Program-made: the position numbers and the translations under genes
Notes under the pieces: generated by a model
What the model was told of the DNA's origin: nothing
Databases searched by the model: none
Seen by the model: the letters and a program-made list of their open reading frames with translations, nothing else
DNA from: CALKZN01 sp964633815
GTDB taxonomy: Bacteria > Pseudomonadota > Gammaproteobacteria > Arenicellales > Arenicellaceae
Assembly (NCBI GenBank): GCA_964633815.1
Contig: CAZWHW010000006.1
Coordinates: 24,461 to 88,460 of the forward strand
Reading direction: 5' to 3'
DNA: 64,000 nucleotides
Part shown: in pieces, positions 17,563 to 27,704 of the stretch
How the letters are laid out: every line of letters starts with the position of its first letter
Position numbering within the stretch: position 1 is the first letter of the stretch

Positions 17563-19296
17563 TCAGGCTTTATTATCAAATCCTGATGTAATTGGGTAAC
17601 GTCTGTCTCGACCAAACGCTTTTTTAAGTATTCGTACACCTGGCGCTGCTTGGCGGCGCTTATATTCATTGCGCTTTACTAACCATGTGACACGATTAAC
17701 GTTTTCTTTACTATAGCCTGCTGCCACAATTTCAGCAGGAGATAATTCATCCTCAATATAAAGCGTCAAAATACCATCTAACACATCATATGGCGGCAGG
17801 CTGTCACTGTCTTGCTGATCTGGTGCTAATTCTGCTGAAGGTGGCCGGCTTATCACAACTTCAGGAATTATCTCAGGCTGCCCTTGCGCTTCTGCCAAAC
17901 GATTTCTATATCGAGACAAGTCGTAAACCAAAGTTTTATACACATCCTTAATGGCTGAATAGCCACCTACCATATCACCATAAAGTGTTGCATAGCCAAC
18001 AGCCATCTCACTCTTATTGCCCGTGGTTAGTACCATATGACCCATTTTGTTAGAATACGCCATCAACATCAAACCACGACAACGTGCTTGAATATTTTCT
18101 TCAGTTGTATTCGGTTCAGTACCAGCAAAAATGGGCGTTAATTGCTCCATAAAAGCGTTAAACATCGGTTCAATAGATACTGATTCATATTGAACACTCA
18201 AACGCTCAGCCTGCTGTTGGGCTGCTGTCTTACTTAAATCAGAGGTATACTTAAATGGCATCATAATTGCCACTACTCTCTCAGGACCAATAGCATCAAC
18301 AGCGATTGCGAGAGTCAGGGCAGAATCAATTCCGCCTGACAAACCCAGCACAACCCCTTTAAAGCCATTTTTATCCACATAGTCACGCAAACCGCAAACT
18401 AGCGCTTGATAAATCATGGCTTCATTTTCTTCAGACCTTGAATGCTTACCCAACACAACTTCGTTATATTGCCCATCAAACTCTATCCCAGCAATAACAG
18501 TACTAGGCAAATCTCGAACATTTCCTGCTTTGACAACAGACAAACCCTCAGGAGTCAATGTCGCCTCAATAGTTGATAAATCATCTATGAAGCAAGGACT
18601 TTGTTGCAAAACTTCTCCATCTGAATTAACAACAAAAGAAGCACCGTCAAATACAAGCTCATCTTGGCCGCCCACTTGATTGACATAAACAACCGTCCGC
18701 CCTACTTTCTTGGCCTTATTCTGAACAACTTGTAAGCGTTCAGGAATCTTTTGAGTATGAAATGGTGATGCATTAATATTGATAACCAACGACGCACCAG
18801 CATCGACTGATTGCTCAACAGCGTGATCATGCCAAATATCTTCACAAATAGTGATCCCTAAACGATGTCCTTTAAAATCAACGACACAGCTATCTGTTCC
18901 GGGAGTAAAATAACGTTTTTCATCAAAAACACTATAATTTGGCAGCTCTTGTTTGGCATATTCCGCCACTAATTCGCCATTAGCAATCACCGCTGCCATA
19001 TTATAAAGCTTGCCGTTGTTAAGCTTGGGATAACCCACAATCATTGCAATACTTTGACGACTATACGTTATGATTGTTTCTAAGCATTCCTCAGTTTTTT
19101 TAATAAACCCAGGTCTGAGCAACAAATCCTCTGGCGGATAGCCTGTCAAAGAAAGCTCAGGAGTGACCAATATATCTGCTCCTTGTTGCTGTGCTTCATC
19201 AGAGGCTACAAGAATTTTTTCAGCATTTTTTCCAATCGCACCAACATAAGGGTTTAATTGGGCCAAGGAGATTTTTAAGGTATTTTCTGTACTCAT
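17563..19296 (-). CDS. nadE: Glutamine-dependent NAD+ synthetase
   Basis: A 577-residue two-domain NAD synthetase. The N-terminal nitrilase-type glutaminase (about 1-270) has Glu in TPELSLTGYPPEDLLLR, Lys in KQELPNY and nucleophile Cys in GITICEDIWHD. The C-terminal synthetase domain (about 285-577) has the ATP-pyrophosphatase loop LGLSGGIDSAL. It amidates nicotinic acid adenine dinucleotide to NAD+ with ammonia from glutamine. It ends 20 bp from bamD in convergent orientation and appears monocistronic. Confidence 0.95.
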   Translation of the reverse strand: MSTENTLKISLAQLNPYVGAIGKNAEKILVASDEAQQQGADILVTPELSLTGYPPEDLLLRPGFIKKTEECLETIITYSRQSIAMIVGYPKLNNGKLYNMAAVIANGELVAEYAKQELPNYSVFDEKRYFTPGTDSCVVDFKGHRLGITICEDIWHDHAVEQSVDAGASLVININASPFHTQKIPERLQVVQNKAKKVGRTVVYVNQVGGQDELVFDGASFVVNSDGEVLQQSPCFIDDLSTIEATLTPEGLSVVKAGNVRDLPSTVIAGIEFDGQYNEVVLGKHSRSEENEAMIYQALVCGLRDYVDKNGFKGVVLGLSGGIDSALTLAIAVDAIGPERVVAIMMPFKYTSDLSKTAAQQQAERLSVQYESVSIEPMFNAFMEQLTPIFAGTEPNTTEENIQARCRGLMLMAYSNKMGHMVLTTGNKSEMAVGYATLYGDMVGGYSAIKDVYKTLVYDLSRYRNRLAEAQGQPEIIPEVVISRPPSAELAPDQQDSDSLPPYDVLDGILTLYIEDELSPAEIVAAGYSKENVNRVTWLVKRNEYKRRQAAPGVRILKKAFGRDRRYPITSGFDNKA

Positions 19297-19440
19297 AGTT
19301 TGCTTAAGTTGTTATATCGTTGACAATGCCACCATAAATTGAATTACAAATGATACTAAAAAGACTTTCACAAAACAGTAAGTTTAGTAAGCTAAGCACA
19401 AAAGATTTCTTGCACTATTAAATACAAAAAATGACTAATC

Positions 19441-20640
19441 ATGTCTGACGCTTATCATATTGATATTATTGACCATTTACGTCACATTGACGCAAATCAA
19501 TGGGACGCAATGAATAATCAAAGACACCCTTTTCTTTCTCATGCGTTTTTATCGGGGTTAGAGGAAACTTCCTGTGTCTGCGAAAAAACAGGATGGATTC
19601 CACAACATATCGTCATTTTCAATAACAAACAAAAACAATACATCATCGCAGCTATGCCATGCTACTTAAAGCTACATTCTTATGGAGAGTATATTTTTGA
19701 TTGGTCATGGGCTGATGCTTATCAACGTGCAGGCAAGAACTATTATCCGAAACTATCTTGCGCCACTCCATTCACGCCTGCTACCACTGCTAAGTGGTTG
19801 ATTCATCCCGACTACCAAAACTGCGGACTAGAAACACGATTAATTGACTATTTAATATTACATGCTGAACTGTGTAAAGTTTCCTCAATTCACGCATTAT
19901 TTACAGATCAAGATGCAAATTCTCATTTCCATGAACATGGCTTTATCCAACGTGCCAGCAATCAATTTCACTGGCTGAACCAAGGTTCAGAATCTTCTGC
20001 AAAACCTTTTACTGGCTTTGATGACTACTTACAAACCATGAACTCACGCAAGCGTAAAAACATCAAACGCGAACGACAAAGCGTCATTGCCCAAGGCGTG
20101 AGTTTTCATTGGTTTCATGGCGACCAACTTAATGCAGATGTTGCAAGGCAAATATTTACCTTTTATTTGAGCACAACCCATCGTTATGGCGCTCAACAAT
20201 ATCTCACTGAAGCTTTTTTCCAGCATTTTGTGAAGACTATTCCGCACATGACACATGTACTGATAGCATATCTTGATGAATTTGCTGTTGCTGGCAGTTT
20301 ATTCTTCAGCGATGACTCGACATTATATGGGCGCTATTGGGGCGCCAATGCTGACATCAAAGACTTACATTTTGAGACTTGTTATTACCAACCCATTGAA
20401 TATGCTATCAAGAATAATATGAAACGTTTTGAAGCGGGAGCACAAGGCGAACACAAATTATCACGAGGATTGTTGCCAGTAGAAACTAGCTCACAACACT
20501 GGTTAGCTGATCGACAATTCCATGCAGCCGTTTCAGAATTCACTATCGCAGAAGCTGAAAATATTGCTCGCTATCAACAATCTATTGAAAAACATGGTCC
20601 ATTCAAAGCGAGCCAAAAAGCATTCAAACCCGAAGTTTAG
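19441..20640 (+). CDS. FemAB/COG3146-type GNAT-fold N-acyltransferase
   Basis: A 399-residue protein of the COG3146 (DUF482, peptidogalycan biosynthesis/FemAB-like) family. N-terminal landmarks include HPFLSHAFLSGLEETSC and SYGEYIFDWSWADAYQR; DDYLQTMNSRKRKNIKRER marks the central domain. The C-terminal half has GRYWGANADIKDLHFETCYYQPIEYAI and FEAGAQGEHKLSRG, all typical of the family. The likely activity is transfer of an aminoacyl or acyl group, but no substrate is proven. It lies 12 bp upstream of aat, in the operon with the N-degron transferases. Confidence 0.8.
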   Translation: MSDAYHIDIIDHLRHIDANQWDAMNNQRHPFLSHAFLSGLEETSCVCEKTGWIPQHIVIFNNKQKQYIIAAMPCYLKLHSYGEYIFDWSWADAYQRAGKNYYPKLSCATPFTPATTAKWLIHPDYQNCGLETRLIDYLILHAELCKVSSIHALFTDQDANSHFHEHGFIQRASNQFHWLNQGSESSAKPFTGFDDYLQTMNSRKRKNIKRERQSVIAQGVSFHWFHGDQLNADVARQIFTFYLSTTHRYGAQQYLTEAFFQHFVKTIPHMTHVLIAYLDEFAVAGSLFFSDDSTLYGRYWGANADIKDLHFETCYYQPIEYAIKNNMKRFEAGAQGEHKLSRGLLPVETSSQHWLADRQFHAAVSEFTIAEAENIARYQQSIEKHGPFKASQKAFKPEV

Positions 20641-20652
20641 TCTCAAGCTCAC

Positions 20653-21369
20653 ATGATTGACCGTCAACATCCTGAATATATTGAATTTCCAGATCCAAAA
20701 CTGGCTAACAAACATGGTTTTTTAGCCCATGGGGGTGACCTAAGCCTAACAACACTTTTATCAGCCTATCAACAAGGGATTTTTCCTTGGTTTAATGACA
20801 ATGAACCTATCTTGTGGTGGTCGCCTGACCCCAGAATGATCATGCCAACTGCTGACATACATATTTCACGCAGCCTAAACAAAACAATTCGAAATAAATG
20901 CTTTACCGTGACCTGCGGCCAAGCATTCACTGAAGTCATTGAATCTTGCAGTAAGCCAAGAGCCAATGACAAATCAATCAATCCAATGGCACAAGAATCA
21001 CAAACGTGGTTAACCCAGGACATGAAAACTGCTTATATTGAGCTACATAAAGCAGGTTTTGCTCAATCCATTGAATGTTGGCGTGAAAATCAGTTAGTTG
21101 GAGGACTTTATGGTGTCACCATTGCAGGTATGTTTTTTGGTGAGAGTATGTTCTCGATAGAAAGTAATAGTTCAAAAGTTGCCCTAGTTAGCCTGTGTCA
21201 ACACTTAAACAAGCAAGGCATCAACTGGATAGACTGTCAGGTTGAGTCAAAACACTTAATTTCACTTGGAGCGATTAATATTAGTCGTGATGAATTCATA
21301 AAAAAGTTAGTATATCATATTGAAAATGCTCAAGAAATCTCATGGAACAATTTCGGCAAACAAATCTAA
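20653..21369 (+). CDS. aat: Leucyl/phenylalanyl-tRNA--protein transferase
   Basis: A 238-residue Aat enzyme that adds Leu or Phe from aminoacyl-tRNA to N-terminal Lys or Arg, marking proteins for ClpS/ClpAP. Signature segments: FPWFNDNEPILWWSPDPRM near residues 45-63, SIECWRENQLVGGLYGVTIAG, and MFFGESMFS. Length is normal. It is followed 67 bp later by bpt, the other N-degron transferase, and preceded closely by the FemAB-like gene. Confidence 0.96.
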   Translation: MIDRQHPEYIEFPDPKLANKHGFLAHGGDLSLTTLLSAYQQGIFPWFNDNEPILWWSPDPRMIMPTADIHISRSLNKTIRNKCFTVTCGQAFTEVIESCSKPRANDKSINPMAQESQTWLTQDMKTAYIELHKAGFAQSIECWRENQLVGGLYGVTIAGMFFGESMFSIESNSSKVALVSLCQHLNKQGINWIDCQVESKHLISLGAINISRDEFIKKLVYHIENAQEISWNNFGKQI

Positions 21370-21436
21370 TATTACCATCTGATAAATTCTGGCTTTATTT
21401 TTTGAATTCAATCCTAAAACACGTTACTCTATTTTT

Positions 21437-22147
21437 ATGAGTATAGCTTCTAGTCAAACGATTCAACTTTTTCTAACAGAAGCCGATCAATGTTCGTATT
21501 TAAGTGATCGACAACAACGCATGTTACTGGTTGATCCAAGTCACCCTCTAGATAATAGCCTAGCTACCTATTTTTCTAACCATGGTTTTAGGCGTAGTGG
21601 CAATATGACTTATCGTCCAAAATGTGATTTATGCCAGCAATGTGTTTCAGTTCGAGTTCCCGCTATCCATTTCTCTCCAAGCAAAAGCCAACGCCGTATC
21701 ATTCGAAAAAACAAAGATATTTCTGTAGCTATGGAACCATTGGAAAATGCTCTAGATTACTTTCAACTATATTACGAATATCAAAAAAGCCGCCACCCAG
21801 ACGGATCAATGTGTGACTCATCTGAAGAAAAATATCTCAACTTTATCCAAAGTGACTTCACGGATAGCGCGCTAGTCGTTAGACGAATGGGTAATATTGT
21901 CATTAGTGTCACTATTGTTGATTTATTTCATGATGGCGTTTCATTGCTTTACACATTCTTCAATACCGACTTTTCTGATCTAAGCCCAGGAAAAGCGTCC
22001 GTAATTGATATCATTAGTTACTGCCAAAACCAAGGTCTTGCATACATCTACCTTGGTTTTTGGATCAAAGACTCACCAAAAATGAGTTATAAAACTCAAT
22101 TCCAACCTATCGAAGGCTATTTCAATGGCGAATGGAAAATGTTGTGA
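21437..22147 (+). CDS. bpt: Aspartate/glutamate leucyltransferase
   Basis: A 236-residue ATE/Bpt-family transferase. The conserved cysteine-rich motif is YRPKCDLCQQCVSVRVP (about residues 57-73). The second half has YQKSRHPDGSM, SLLYTFFNTDFS and YIYLGFWIKDSPKMSYK. Bacterial Bpt adds Leu to N-terminal Asp or Glu, giving a secondary destabilising residue for the ClpS pathway. The aat-bpt-infA order is common in gammaproteobacteria and is kept here. Confidence 0.95.
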   Translation: MSIASSQTIQLFLTEADQCSYLSDRQQRMLLVDPSHPLDNSLATYFSNHGFRRSGNMTYRPKCDLCQQCVSVRVPAIHFSPSKSQRRIIRKNKDISVAMEPLENALDYFQLYYEYQKSRHPDGSMCDSSEEKYLNFIQSDFTDSALVVRRMGNIVISVTIVDLFHDGVSLLYTFFNTDFSDLSPGKASVIDIISYCQNQGLAYIYLGFWIKDSPKMSYKTQFQPIEGYFNGEWKML

Positions 22148-22262
22148 TCATTTTAGTCTAGCTTTCTTTTTTTAATTCTTGCATACAACGTAACACGCCA
22201 TCGGTGCTTTCCGACCGGAATAAACTCCTTCGGCAACTCTACTTTTTAGACTACTAAATAAA

Positions 22263-22319
22263 AATAATAGGATCAAAAAAGTTTATTCTAAAAGGCATGA
22301 TACGTATTATCCTATTATT
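22263..22319 (+). repeat. Inverted repeat in the infA upstream region
   Basis: AATAATAGGAT (22263-22273) and ATCCTATTATT (22309-22319) are perfect 11-bp complements around 35 nt. The enclosed GTTTATTC (22281-22288) can instead pair with GAATAAAC upstream (about 22218-22225). The 10-mer GCATGATACG occurs at 22295-22304 and again at 22376-22385. TCATGCATAGTGCATGA forms a second hairpin near 22365-22381. Together this could be a folded mRNA leader for infA. Confidence 0.45.
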
Positions 22320-22414
22320 CAACCAAGAATTGGAGAAAATTACTAATTGGGTCTTTACCCACCTTCATGCATAGTGCATGATACGGCGCTTGAACAACTA
22401 TTAATCTATATTTC

Positions 22415-22639
22415 GTGGCTAAAGAAGAAAGTATTGAAATGGAAGGCGTTGTTATTGACGCATTACCCAACACACAATTCAAAGTTGAATTAGAAAACGG
22501 TCATGTTGTGCATGCGCACATCTCTGGCAAAATGCGTAAGCACTATATTCGTATTTTACGTGGCGATAAAGTAACCGTTGAACTAACACCTTATGACTTA
22601 ACTAAAGGTCGTATCACTTATCGCAGCCGCGAGCAATAA
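22415..22639 (+). CDS. infA: Translation initiation factor IF-1
   Basis: A 74-residue S1/OB-fold protein, nearly identical in layout to E. coli IF-1: [57 protein letters not shown]. It binds the ribosomal A site during initiation. The start is GTG, since the next in-frame codon upstream that ends the frame is a TGA at 22391 and no ATG lies between. I see no Shine-Dalgarno sequence in the 20 nt before it. The upstream region has nested inverted repeats. A strong terminator follows. Confidence 0.97.
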   Translation: MAKEESIEMEGVVIDALPNTQFKVELENGHVVHAHISGKMRKHYIRILRGDKVTVELTPYDLTKGRITYRSREQ

Positions 22640-22663
22640 ACTTTTGTTTTATTAAAGTTTTTG

Positions 22664-22688
22664 AAGCGTCATTTTTGACGCTTTTTTG
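22664..22688 (+). terminator. Rho-independent terminator after infA
   Basis: AAGCGTCA and TGACGCTT form a perfect 8-bp stem around TTTT, followed by a run of Ts, 25 nt after the infA stop. Confidence 0.9.
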
Positions 22689-22714
22689 TTAGTCGTAGAT
22701 AAGGGAAACCCATC

Positions 22715-23731
22715 ATGCCGCAATCATTTGAACAATTTAAAGATCAACTTGTACTAGTCTCAGGCAGCACAGGCTTTACAGGCCGTGAAGTGACAAAAAA
22801 ATTAGTCGCTGCAGGCGCCAATGTCCGTGCAATTGTCAGACCTAGCTCCAAACTAGATGACCTAGAAAATTTAGATATAACATGGTTTAAAGGTGACGTA
22901 TTTGATGCGGATCTAGTCAAGCAAGCTGCCTCTGATGTCAATTATATCTTTCACATGGCAGCCGCTTTCCGTGAAGTTAAAGCAGATGATGCAGGTTATG
23001 CTCGTGTTCATGTTGAAAGCACTCAATTGTTAGCCAAAGAAGTATTAGGTAAACCTGAATTCAAATGCTTTGTGCATGTTTCCACTGTTGGCGTACACGG
23101 TCACATTGAAATTGATCGAGCTGATGAAGACTACCGTTATGCTCCAGGTGATGGTTACCAGCGCACTAAACTTGATGGCGAACTCTGGATTCGAGAGTTT
23201 AGCGATAAAAACAATCTGCCCTATAGTGTCATCCGCCCAGGTCCAATTTATGGGCCAGGTGACATGCGCTTATTAAAAGTTTTCAAGATGGCTGCCAGTG
23301 GCTACTTGCCAATTCTTGGCAAAGGCAAATGTATTTATCATCTTGTGCATGTTGATGATCTAAGTAATACAATTCTACTCGCAGGCATCACACCAGAAGC
23401 ACGTTCAGAAGTGCTTATTTCAGCCTGTGATGATCCTATTCCTTTGGAAGAAATGTGCGCAATCATTGCTGATAAAATTGGCAAGAAAGCACCAAAAACC
23501 ATTCGCTTACCAATCTTGCCATTTTATATAGCATCAGACATCTGCAAACTGATTTGCACACCGTTAGACATTTCTCCACCGATCTATCGCCGGCGAGTAG
23601 ATTTTTACACCAAAGACCGAAAGTTTGATAACAGCAAAATCAAGCGTGTTCTAGACTATGACTTCAAGTTCAACAATAATCTTGGATTAGAAGATACGGC
23701 TAATTGGTATGTTAATCAAGGTTTGCTCTAG
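22715..23731 (+). CDS. NAD-dependent epimerase/dehydratase (extended SDR, 3-beta-HSD-like)
   Basis: A 338-residue extended short-chain dehydrogenase. The NAD(P)-binding motif is GSTGFTG at about residues 17-23. An acidic residue ends the second strand region (FKGDVFD), NAG is replaced by HMAAAFRE, and the catalytic YQRTK carries Tyr and Lys of YxxxK. VIRPGPIYGPGD follows, as in 3-beta-hydroxysteroid dehydrogenase and NAD-dependent epimerase families. Its substrate, a sugar nucleotide, sterol-like molecule or other alcohol, is not evident. It stands alone between the infA terminator and a convergent DUF1178 gene. Confidence 0.8.
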   Translation: MPQSFEQFKDQLVLVSGSTGFTGREVTKKLVAAGANVRAIVRPSSKLDDLENLDITWFKGDVFDADLVKQAASDVNYIFHMAAAFREVKADDAGYARVHVESTQLLAKEVLGKPEFKCFVHVSTVGVHGHIEIDRADEDYRYAPGDGYQRTKLDGELWIREFSDKNNLPYSVIRPGPIYGPGDMRLLKVFKMAASGYLPILGKGKCIYHLVHVDDLSNTILLAGITPEARSEVLISACDDPIPLEEMCAIIADKIGKKAPKTIRLPILPFYIASDICKLICTPLDISPPIYRRRVDFYTKDRKFDNSKIKRVLDYDFKFNNNLGLEDTANWYVNQGLL

Positions 23732-23762
23732 TCAGTTAATGTTGGCTGATACTAATCTATAT

Positions 23763-24248
23763 TCAATTTAATTTTTTCTTATTCAAATCAGTTACTGGCA
23801 ATACATAAGTATCAATACCTTCTTCAGCCAAATCTTCAATTTCCTCATTCGTAGCATTACCACGAATACCTCGATGATCTTTTTCACCATAATGCATTTT
23901 ACGAACCTCATCTGAAAACTGATCACCAACATCTTCAAAATTTTTCTCAACAATTTCTCGAAGCACACTCATTTGTTCTTCTGAGCTATTAAAATGCATT
24001 GCTGCTGACTGCTCTTGCTTATCACCTGAAGAATCAGCTTCTTTTATTTTTTCTGGCTGTTGAGAAGGAATTTGATTACTTTTCTTGCCCGCAATGGCTA
24101 ATTTGCTTGGCTTTAATTTAACTTCAGAATTATCGCACGCAGGACAACAAATAAGCCCTGCTGCTTGCTGAGCTTTGAAATCTTCATTGTCTTTAAACCA
24201 GCCTTCAAAGGTATGAAAATTGGCACAAACTAGATCATAAATAACCAT
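23763..24248 (-). CDS. DUF1178 family protein
   Basis: A 161-residue DUF1178 protein of unknown function. It begins MVIYDLVCANFHTFEGWF, with the conserved Cys8 and His12, and has CCPACDN at about 34-40, a probable zinc-binding pair. A polar Lys/Ser/Gln linker is followed by the conserved FEDVGDQFSDEVRKMHYGE and RGIRGNATNEEIEDLAEEGI. It lies 44 bp downstream of typA on the same strand and may be co-transcribed. Confidence 0.88.
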   Translation of the reverse strand: MVIYDLVCANFHTFEGWFKDNEDFKAQQAAGLICCPACDNSEVKLKPSKLAIAGKKSNQIPSQQPEKIKEADSSGDKQEQSAAMHFNSSEEQMSVLREIVEKNFEDVGDQFSDEVRKMHYGEKDHRGIRGNATNEEIEDLAEEGIDTYVLPVTDLNKKKLN

Positions 24249-24292
24249 AAAATCTCAAATCAAATAATTTAATACAAAAATAAGAACGATAA

Positions 24293-26113
24293 CTAATCTT
24301 CTTTATTTTTAGCACGAGAAGCTTGTTTGCGTTGGTGTTCAAGCAAGAAACGTTTACGTACACGAATATTATCCGGCGTAATTTCCACCAATTCATCATC
24401 GTCAATAAATTCTAATGCAGCTTCTAGACTCATTTTCAACGCAGGCACTAATGCAATTGCATCATCTTTGCCTGAAGCACGCACATTGGTAAGTTGTTTA
24501 CCTTTCAATGGATTAACGGTCAAATCATTGTCTCGTGTGTGAATACCAACTACCTGACCTTCATACACTGTTTCACCATGTTCGACCATAATTTTGCCGC
24601 GTTCTTGCAAGTTAAATAAAGCAAAACCTAACGCTTTACCCTGACCATTAGAAATTAACACACCATTTTTACGTTGACCAAACGATTTATTTTTCTTCGG
24701 ACCATAATGATCAAAAACGTGATAAATCAAACCATTACCCGACGTTAGTGATAAAAATTCCGTTTGGAAACCAATCAAGCCACGCGATGGAATAATAAAA
24801 TCCATACGAACTCGGCCTTTACTATCAGGTGTCATATCCGTTAAATCAGCACCTCTCTCTTGCAATGCTTGCATTGCCGCACCTTGGAAGTCTTCTGGCA
24901 CATCAACCGTAAGCGTTTCATAAGGCTCATGTGTCACGCCATCAACTTCTTTAAAAATTACTTGTGGACGAGAAACAGCCAATTCAAAGCCTTCTCGGCG
25001 CATTGTCTCAATCAAAACAGATAAATGTAGCTCACCACGTCCAGAAACCAAAAACTTCTCAGGGTCAGCAGTATCTTCAACTCGCAATGCAACATTGTGA
25101 ATCAATTCTTGATCCAAACGTTCACGAATTTGTCGTGAGGTTAAAAACTTGCCTTCTTGACCAGCCAGAGGTGAAGTATTGACCTGAAAAGTCATGCTCA
25201 CCGTTGGTTCATCAACTGTCAGTGCTGGCAAGGCTTCGACCGCATCACGATCACATAAAGTATCAGAAATATGTAATGTTTCTAAACCCGTAATTGCAAC
25301 GATATCACCAGCTTCAGCAGTTTCTACTTCAATACGTTCTAAGCCTTTAAAACCAAAAATTTGCAAGATTCGCCCATTTCGAGTATGACCTTCTGCATCA
25401 ATCACTGTCACTGGATAATTAGGCTTAACAGTACCGCCTTTAATACGCCCAATACCAATTACACCAGTATAGCTAGAGTAATCCAGCTGAGAAATTTGCA
25501 TTTGGAATGGTTTATCTTGATCAACTGGAGGTGCAGGTACATGTTCGACAACTGCCTCAAATAATGCCTCCATATTATCTGTTGGCTGTTCATAATCCAT
25601 GGTTGCCCAACCATTTAATGCTGAAGCATACACCACAGGGAAATCAAGCTGCTCGTCAGTAGCGCCTAATGTATCAAACAAATCAAAAATTTGGTCAATC
25701 ACCCAGTCAGGTCTAGCACCAGGTCGATCAATTTTATTAACAACAACGATCGGTTTTAAATTGTGCGCAAAAGCTTTTTGAGTAACAAAGCGCGTTTGTG
25801 GCATTGGGCCATCAACTGCATCAACTAATAACAGCACTGAATCAACCATTGACATAATACGCTCTACTTCACCACCAAAATCGGCGTGCCCAGGCGTATC
25901 AACAATATTAATACGGTAATCTTGCCATTTAATTGCAGTTGGCTTAGCTAAAATAGTGATCCCACGTTCTTTCTCTAGATCGTTGCTGTCCATTACTCTC
26001 TCTTGAAGTTCAGCACGCTCATCAAATGTACCAGACTGTTGCAATAATTGATCAACTAAAGTGGTTTTTCCATGATCAACGTGAGCAATGATGGCAATAT
26101 TTCGTAATTTCAT
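24293..26113 (-). CDS. typA: Translational GTPase TypA/BipA
   Basis: A 606-residue ribosome-associated GTPase involved in 50S assembly and stress adaptation. G1 is AHVDHGKTT at residues 10-18, G3 is [15 protein letters not shown]4 is [15 protein letters not shown]-like domains III and V and the BipA-specific C-terminal domain (with [24 protein letters not shown]) follow. The ATG at 26113 gives the canonical start [15 protein letters not shown]. The frame is open 30 codons further but that segment is not conserved. Confidence 0.96.
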   Translation of the reverse strand: MKLRNIAIIAHVDHGKTTLVDQLLQQSGTFDERAELQERVMDSNDLEKERGITILAKPTAIKWQDYRINIVDTPGHADFGGEVERIMSMVDSVLLLVDAVDGPMPQTRFVTQKAFAHNLKPIVVVNKIDRPGARPDWVIDQIFDLFDTLGATDEQLDFPVVYASALNGWATMDYEQPTDNMEALFEAVVEHVPAPPVDQDKPFQMQISQLDYSSYTGVIGIGRIKGGTVKPNYPVTVIDAEGHTRNGRILQIFGFKGLERIEVETAEAGDIVAITGLETLHISDTLCDRDAVEALPALTVDEPTVSMTFQVNTSPLAGQEGKFLTSRQIRERLDQELIHNVALRVEDTADPEKFLVSGRGELHLSVLIETMRREGFELAVSRPQVIFKEVDGVTHEPYETLTVDVPEDFQGAAMQALQERGADLTDMTPDSKGRVRMDFIIPSRGLIGFQTEFLSLTSGNGLIYHVFDHYGPKKNKSFGQRKNGVLISNGQGKALGFALFNLQERGKIMVEHGETVYEGQVVGIHTRDNDLTVNPLKGKQLTNVRASGKDDAIALVPALKMSLEAALEFIDDDELVEITPDNIRVRKRFLLEHQRKQASRAKNKED

Positions 26114-26467
26114 AATTGATATTTTCCGCGAAACTTTTAAGTAAAATAACAAGCTAACAATTTTGAGCTTTTTGGCGCAATTAACGCGCGCGCAACATAG
26201 CAATCTCTAGAACAGCAATCAAGCAAAGTCATGCAAATAAATGAGCTTTCTTCAGTATTTGATCAATTATTAATTTAGCAATCATGGATAGATTTTTTTT
26301 TGAGGTTTAAGTCAATGTGAAAAATGACAAATTGTGTTAGTTATGCTTATAGTTTTAATAGGGAAATTCAGGTAATATCCGCTCATCAAAATTATTGGTA
26401 TGGATTTTCGTTACCAATTTTTTTAGGCTAAAACGAAATCTGAATTTAAATTAAATACTTCCATATT
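26114..26467. other. Divergent intergenic region between typA and the mrp operon
   Basis: This 354-bp AT-rich stretch separates typA and the antiporter operon and should hold both promoters. I recognise no gene, strong hairpin or clear operator. Confidence 0.5.
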
Positions 26468-27004
26468 ATGTCGAAACATATTATTTATCTGATAATCATA
26501 CTGTCAGCGTTTTGGCTTTTACTTTCTGGTTACTACTATAAAATCAACCTGCTTATTTTAGGTGTTTTATCTATTGCCTTAGTCATCTATTTATCATTGC
26601 GAATGCGGGTTCATGTCCATAAAAGTCAACCGCTCTACTTCCCGATTTCATCTATCCTTCGTTATTGGTGTTGGTTGTTTATTGAAATATTCAAATCGAA
26701 TATCGCTGTAGCCAAAATGATTATTAACCCTAAATTACCTATCAAACCAAAGCTGAAAATTGTCTATTCTAAACACGAAAGTGAAATTGGTCGGGTAATC
26801 TATGCTAATTCAATCACCTTAACGCCAGGCACGGTTGCAATGAATGTGTCATTAAATAAAGGCATCACTGTCCATGCATTGCACCATGACAGCATTGTTG
26901 AACTAGAAGCAGGCGAAATGCATGACCGTGTCACGCAAGTCGAAAAAAAGTTCTTTACTGATTCAAAACAAAAAGACACAGTTGGCACGGAGAATAAGCA
27001 ATGA
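26468..27004 (+). CDS. mrpE: Mrp-type cation/proton antiporter subunit E
   Basis: A 178-residue MrpE/MnhE membrane protein. Two or three helices lie in the first 65 residues. Conserved features: YWCWLFIEIFKSNIAVAKMI, YANSITLTPGTVAMNV and HDRVTQVEKKFF near the C-terminus. First gene of a ten-gene operon in which the stops and starts of subunits E, F and G overlap by 4 bp (ATGA). The Mrp complex exchanges cytoplasmic Na+ (or other monovalent cations) for external protons. Confidence 0.93.
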   Translation: MSKHIIYLIIILSAFWLLLSGYYYKINLLILGVLSIALVIYLSLRMRVHVHKSQPLYFPISSILRYWCWLFIEIFKSNIAVAKMIINPKLPIKPKLKIVYSKHESEIGRVIYANSITLTPGTVAMNVSLNKGITVHALHHDSIVELEAGEMHDRVTQVEKKFFTDSKQKDTVGTENKQ

Positions 27005-27288
27005 TTTTTGTCGCAATGACCCTTGCGCTGTTAGTCGCTATTGCCCTTGTACTAGTACGGGCAATATTAGGCCCAACAATTTATGACCGATTGTTAGCAG
27101 TGAACTCTATTGGCACAAAAATCGTCTTACTGATCCCTGTCTATGGCTTCCTTACTGGGCGCCCTGACTTTATTGATATTGCGCTAGCATATGCGCTGAT
27201 CAACTTTATTGGCACAATTGCCGTTTTAAAATATTTTGAATATGGTCCATTGAGTAGTTCTATATATCAAAATGAGGACGAAACATGA
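27001..27288 (+). CDS. mrpF: Mrp-type cation/proton antiporter subunit F
   Basis: A 95-residue MrpF/MnhF protein with three helices. Conserved VRAILGPTIYDRLLAVNSIGTKIVL and PDFIDIALAYALINFIGTIAVLKYFE are typical. It overlaps mrpE and mrpG by 4 bp on each side. Confidence 0.93.
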   Translation: MIFVAMTLALLVAIALVLVRAILGPTIYDRLLAVNSIGTKIVLLIPVYGFLTGRPDFIDIALAYALINFIGTIAVLKYFEYGPLSSSIYQNEDET

Positions 27289-27695
27289 GTGCCGAAGTGT
27301 TTCATTTAATCATTAGCACTGTAATAGGGTTTCTAGCTATTGGTGGAATATTTTTTACAGTAGTTGGTGCTATTGGTATGCATCGGATGCCTGATGTGTA
27401 TTCCCGAATCCATGCTAGCAGTATTATTGAGACTGGCGGCGCTTCATTAATGATGGCAAGCTTATGTGTCTATGGCTTATACATTGGCGAAGGAATGGCA
27501 GTCATCAAAATTTTACTAACCTATTTCTTTATTTTATTCACAGGGCCAACTGCATCACATGCTGTTGCTAAAATGGCATTAATGAGTCAAAAAACTCCTG
27601 TCGACAAAAATGACAATCCCGTAGTGCACAAAGATTTATTAGACACGAATCAACGTCAATATACTGAACGTGCGAAACAATTAGAGGACAAATAA
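27285..27695 (+). CDS. mrpG: Mrp-type cation/proton antiporter subunit G
   Basis: A 136-residue MrpG/MnhG protein. Three helices, with the conserved GAIGMHRMPDVYSRIHASSIIETGG and FTGPTASHAVAKMA. The C-terminal tail (about 105-136) is charged. Followed 9 bp later by the MrpA C-terminal-like gene. Confidence 0.93.
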   Translation: MSAEVFHLIISTVIGFLAIGGIFFTVVGAIGMHRMPDVYSRIHASSIIETGGASLMMASLCVYGLYIGEGMAVIKILLTYFFILFTGPTASHAVAKMALMSQKTPVDKNDNPVVHKDLLDTNQRQYTERAKQLEDK

Positions 27696-27704
27696 AGGTC
27701 GTTC

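Noticed and set aside
26114..26203. N-terminal extension of TypA
   Set aside because: Canonical TypA begins [15 protein letters not shown]; the extra 30 codons are hydrophobic and not part of the family.
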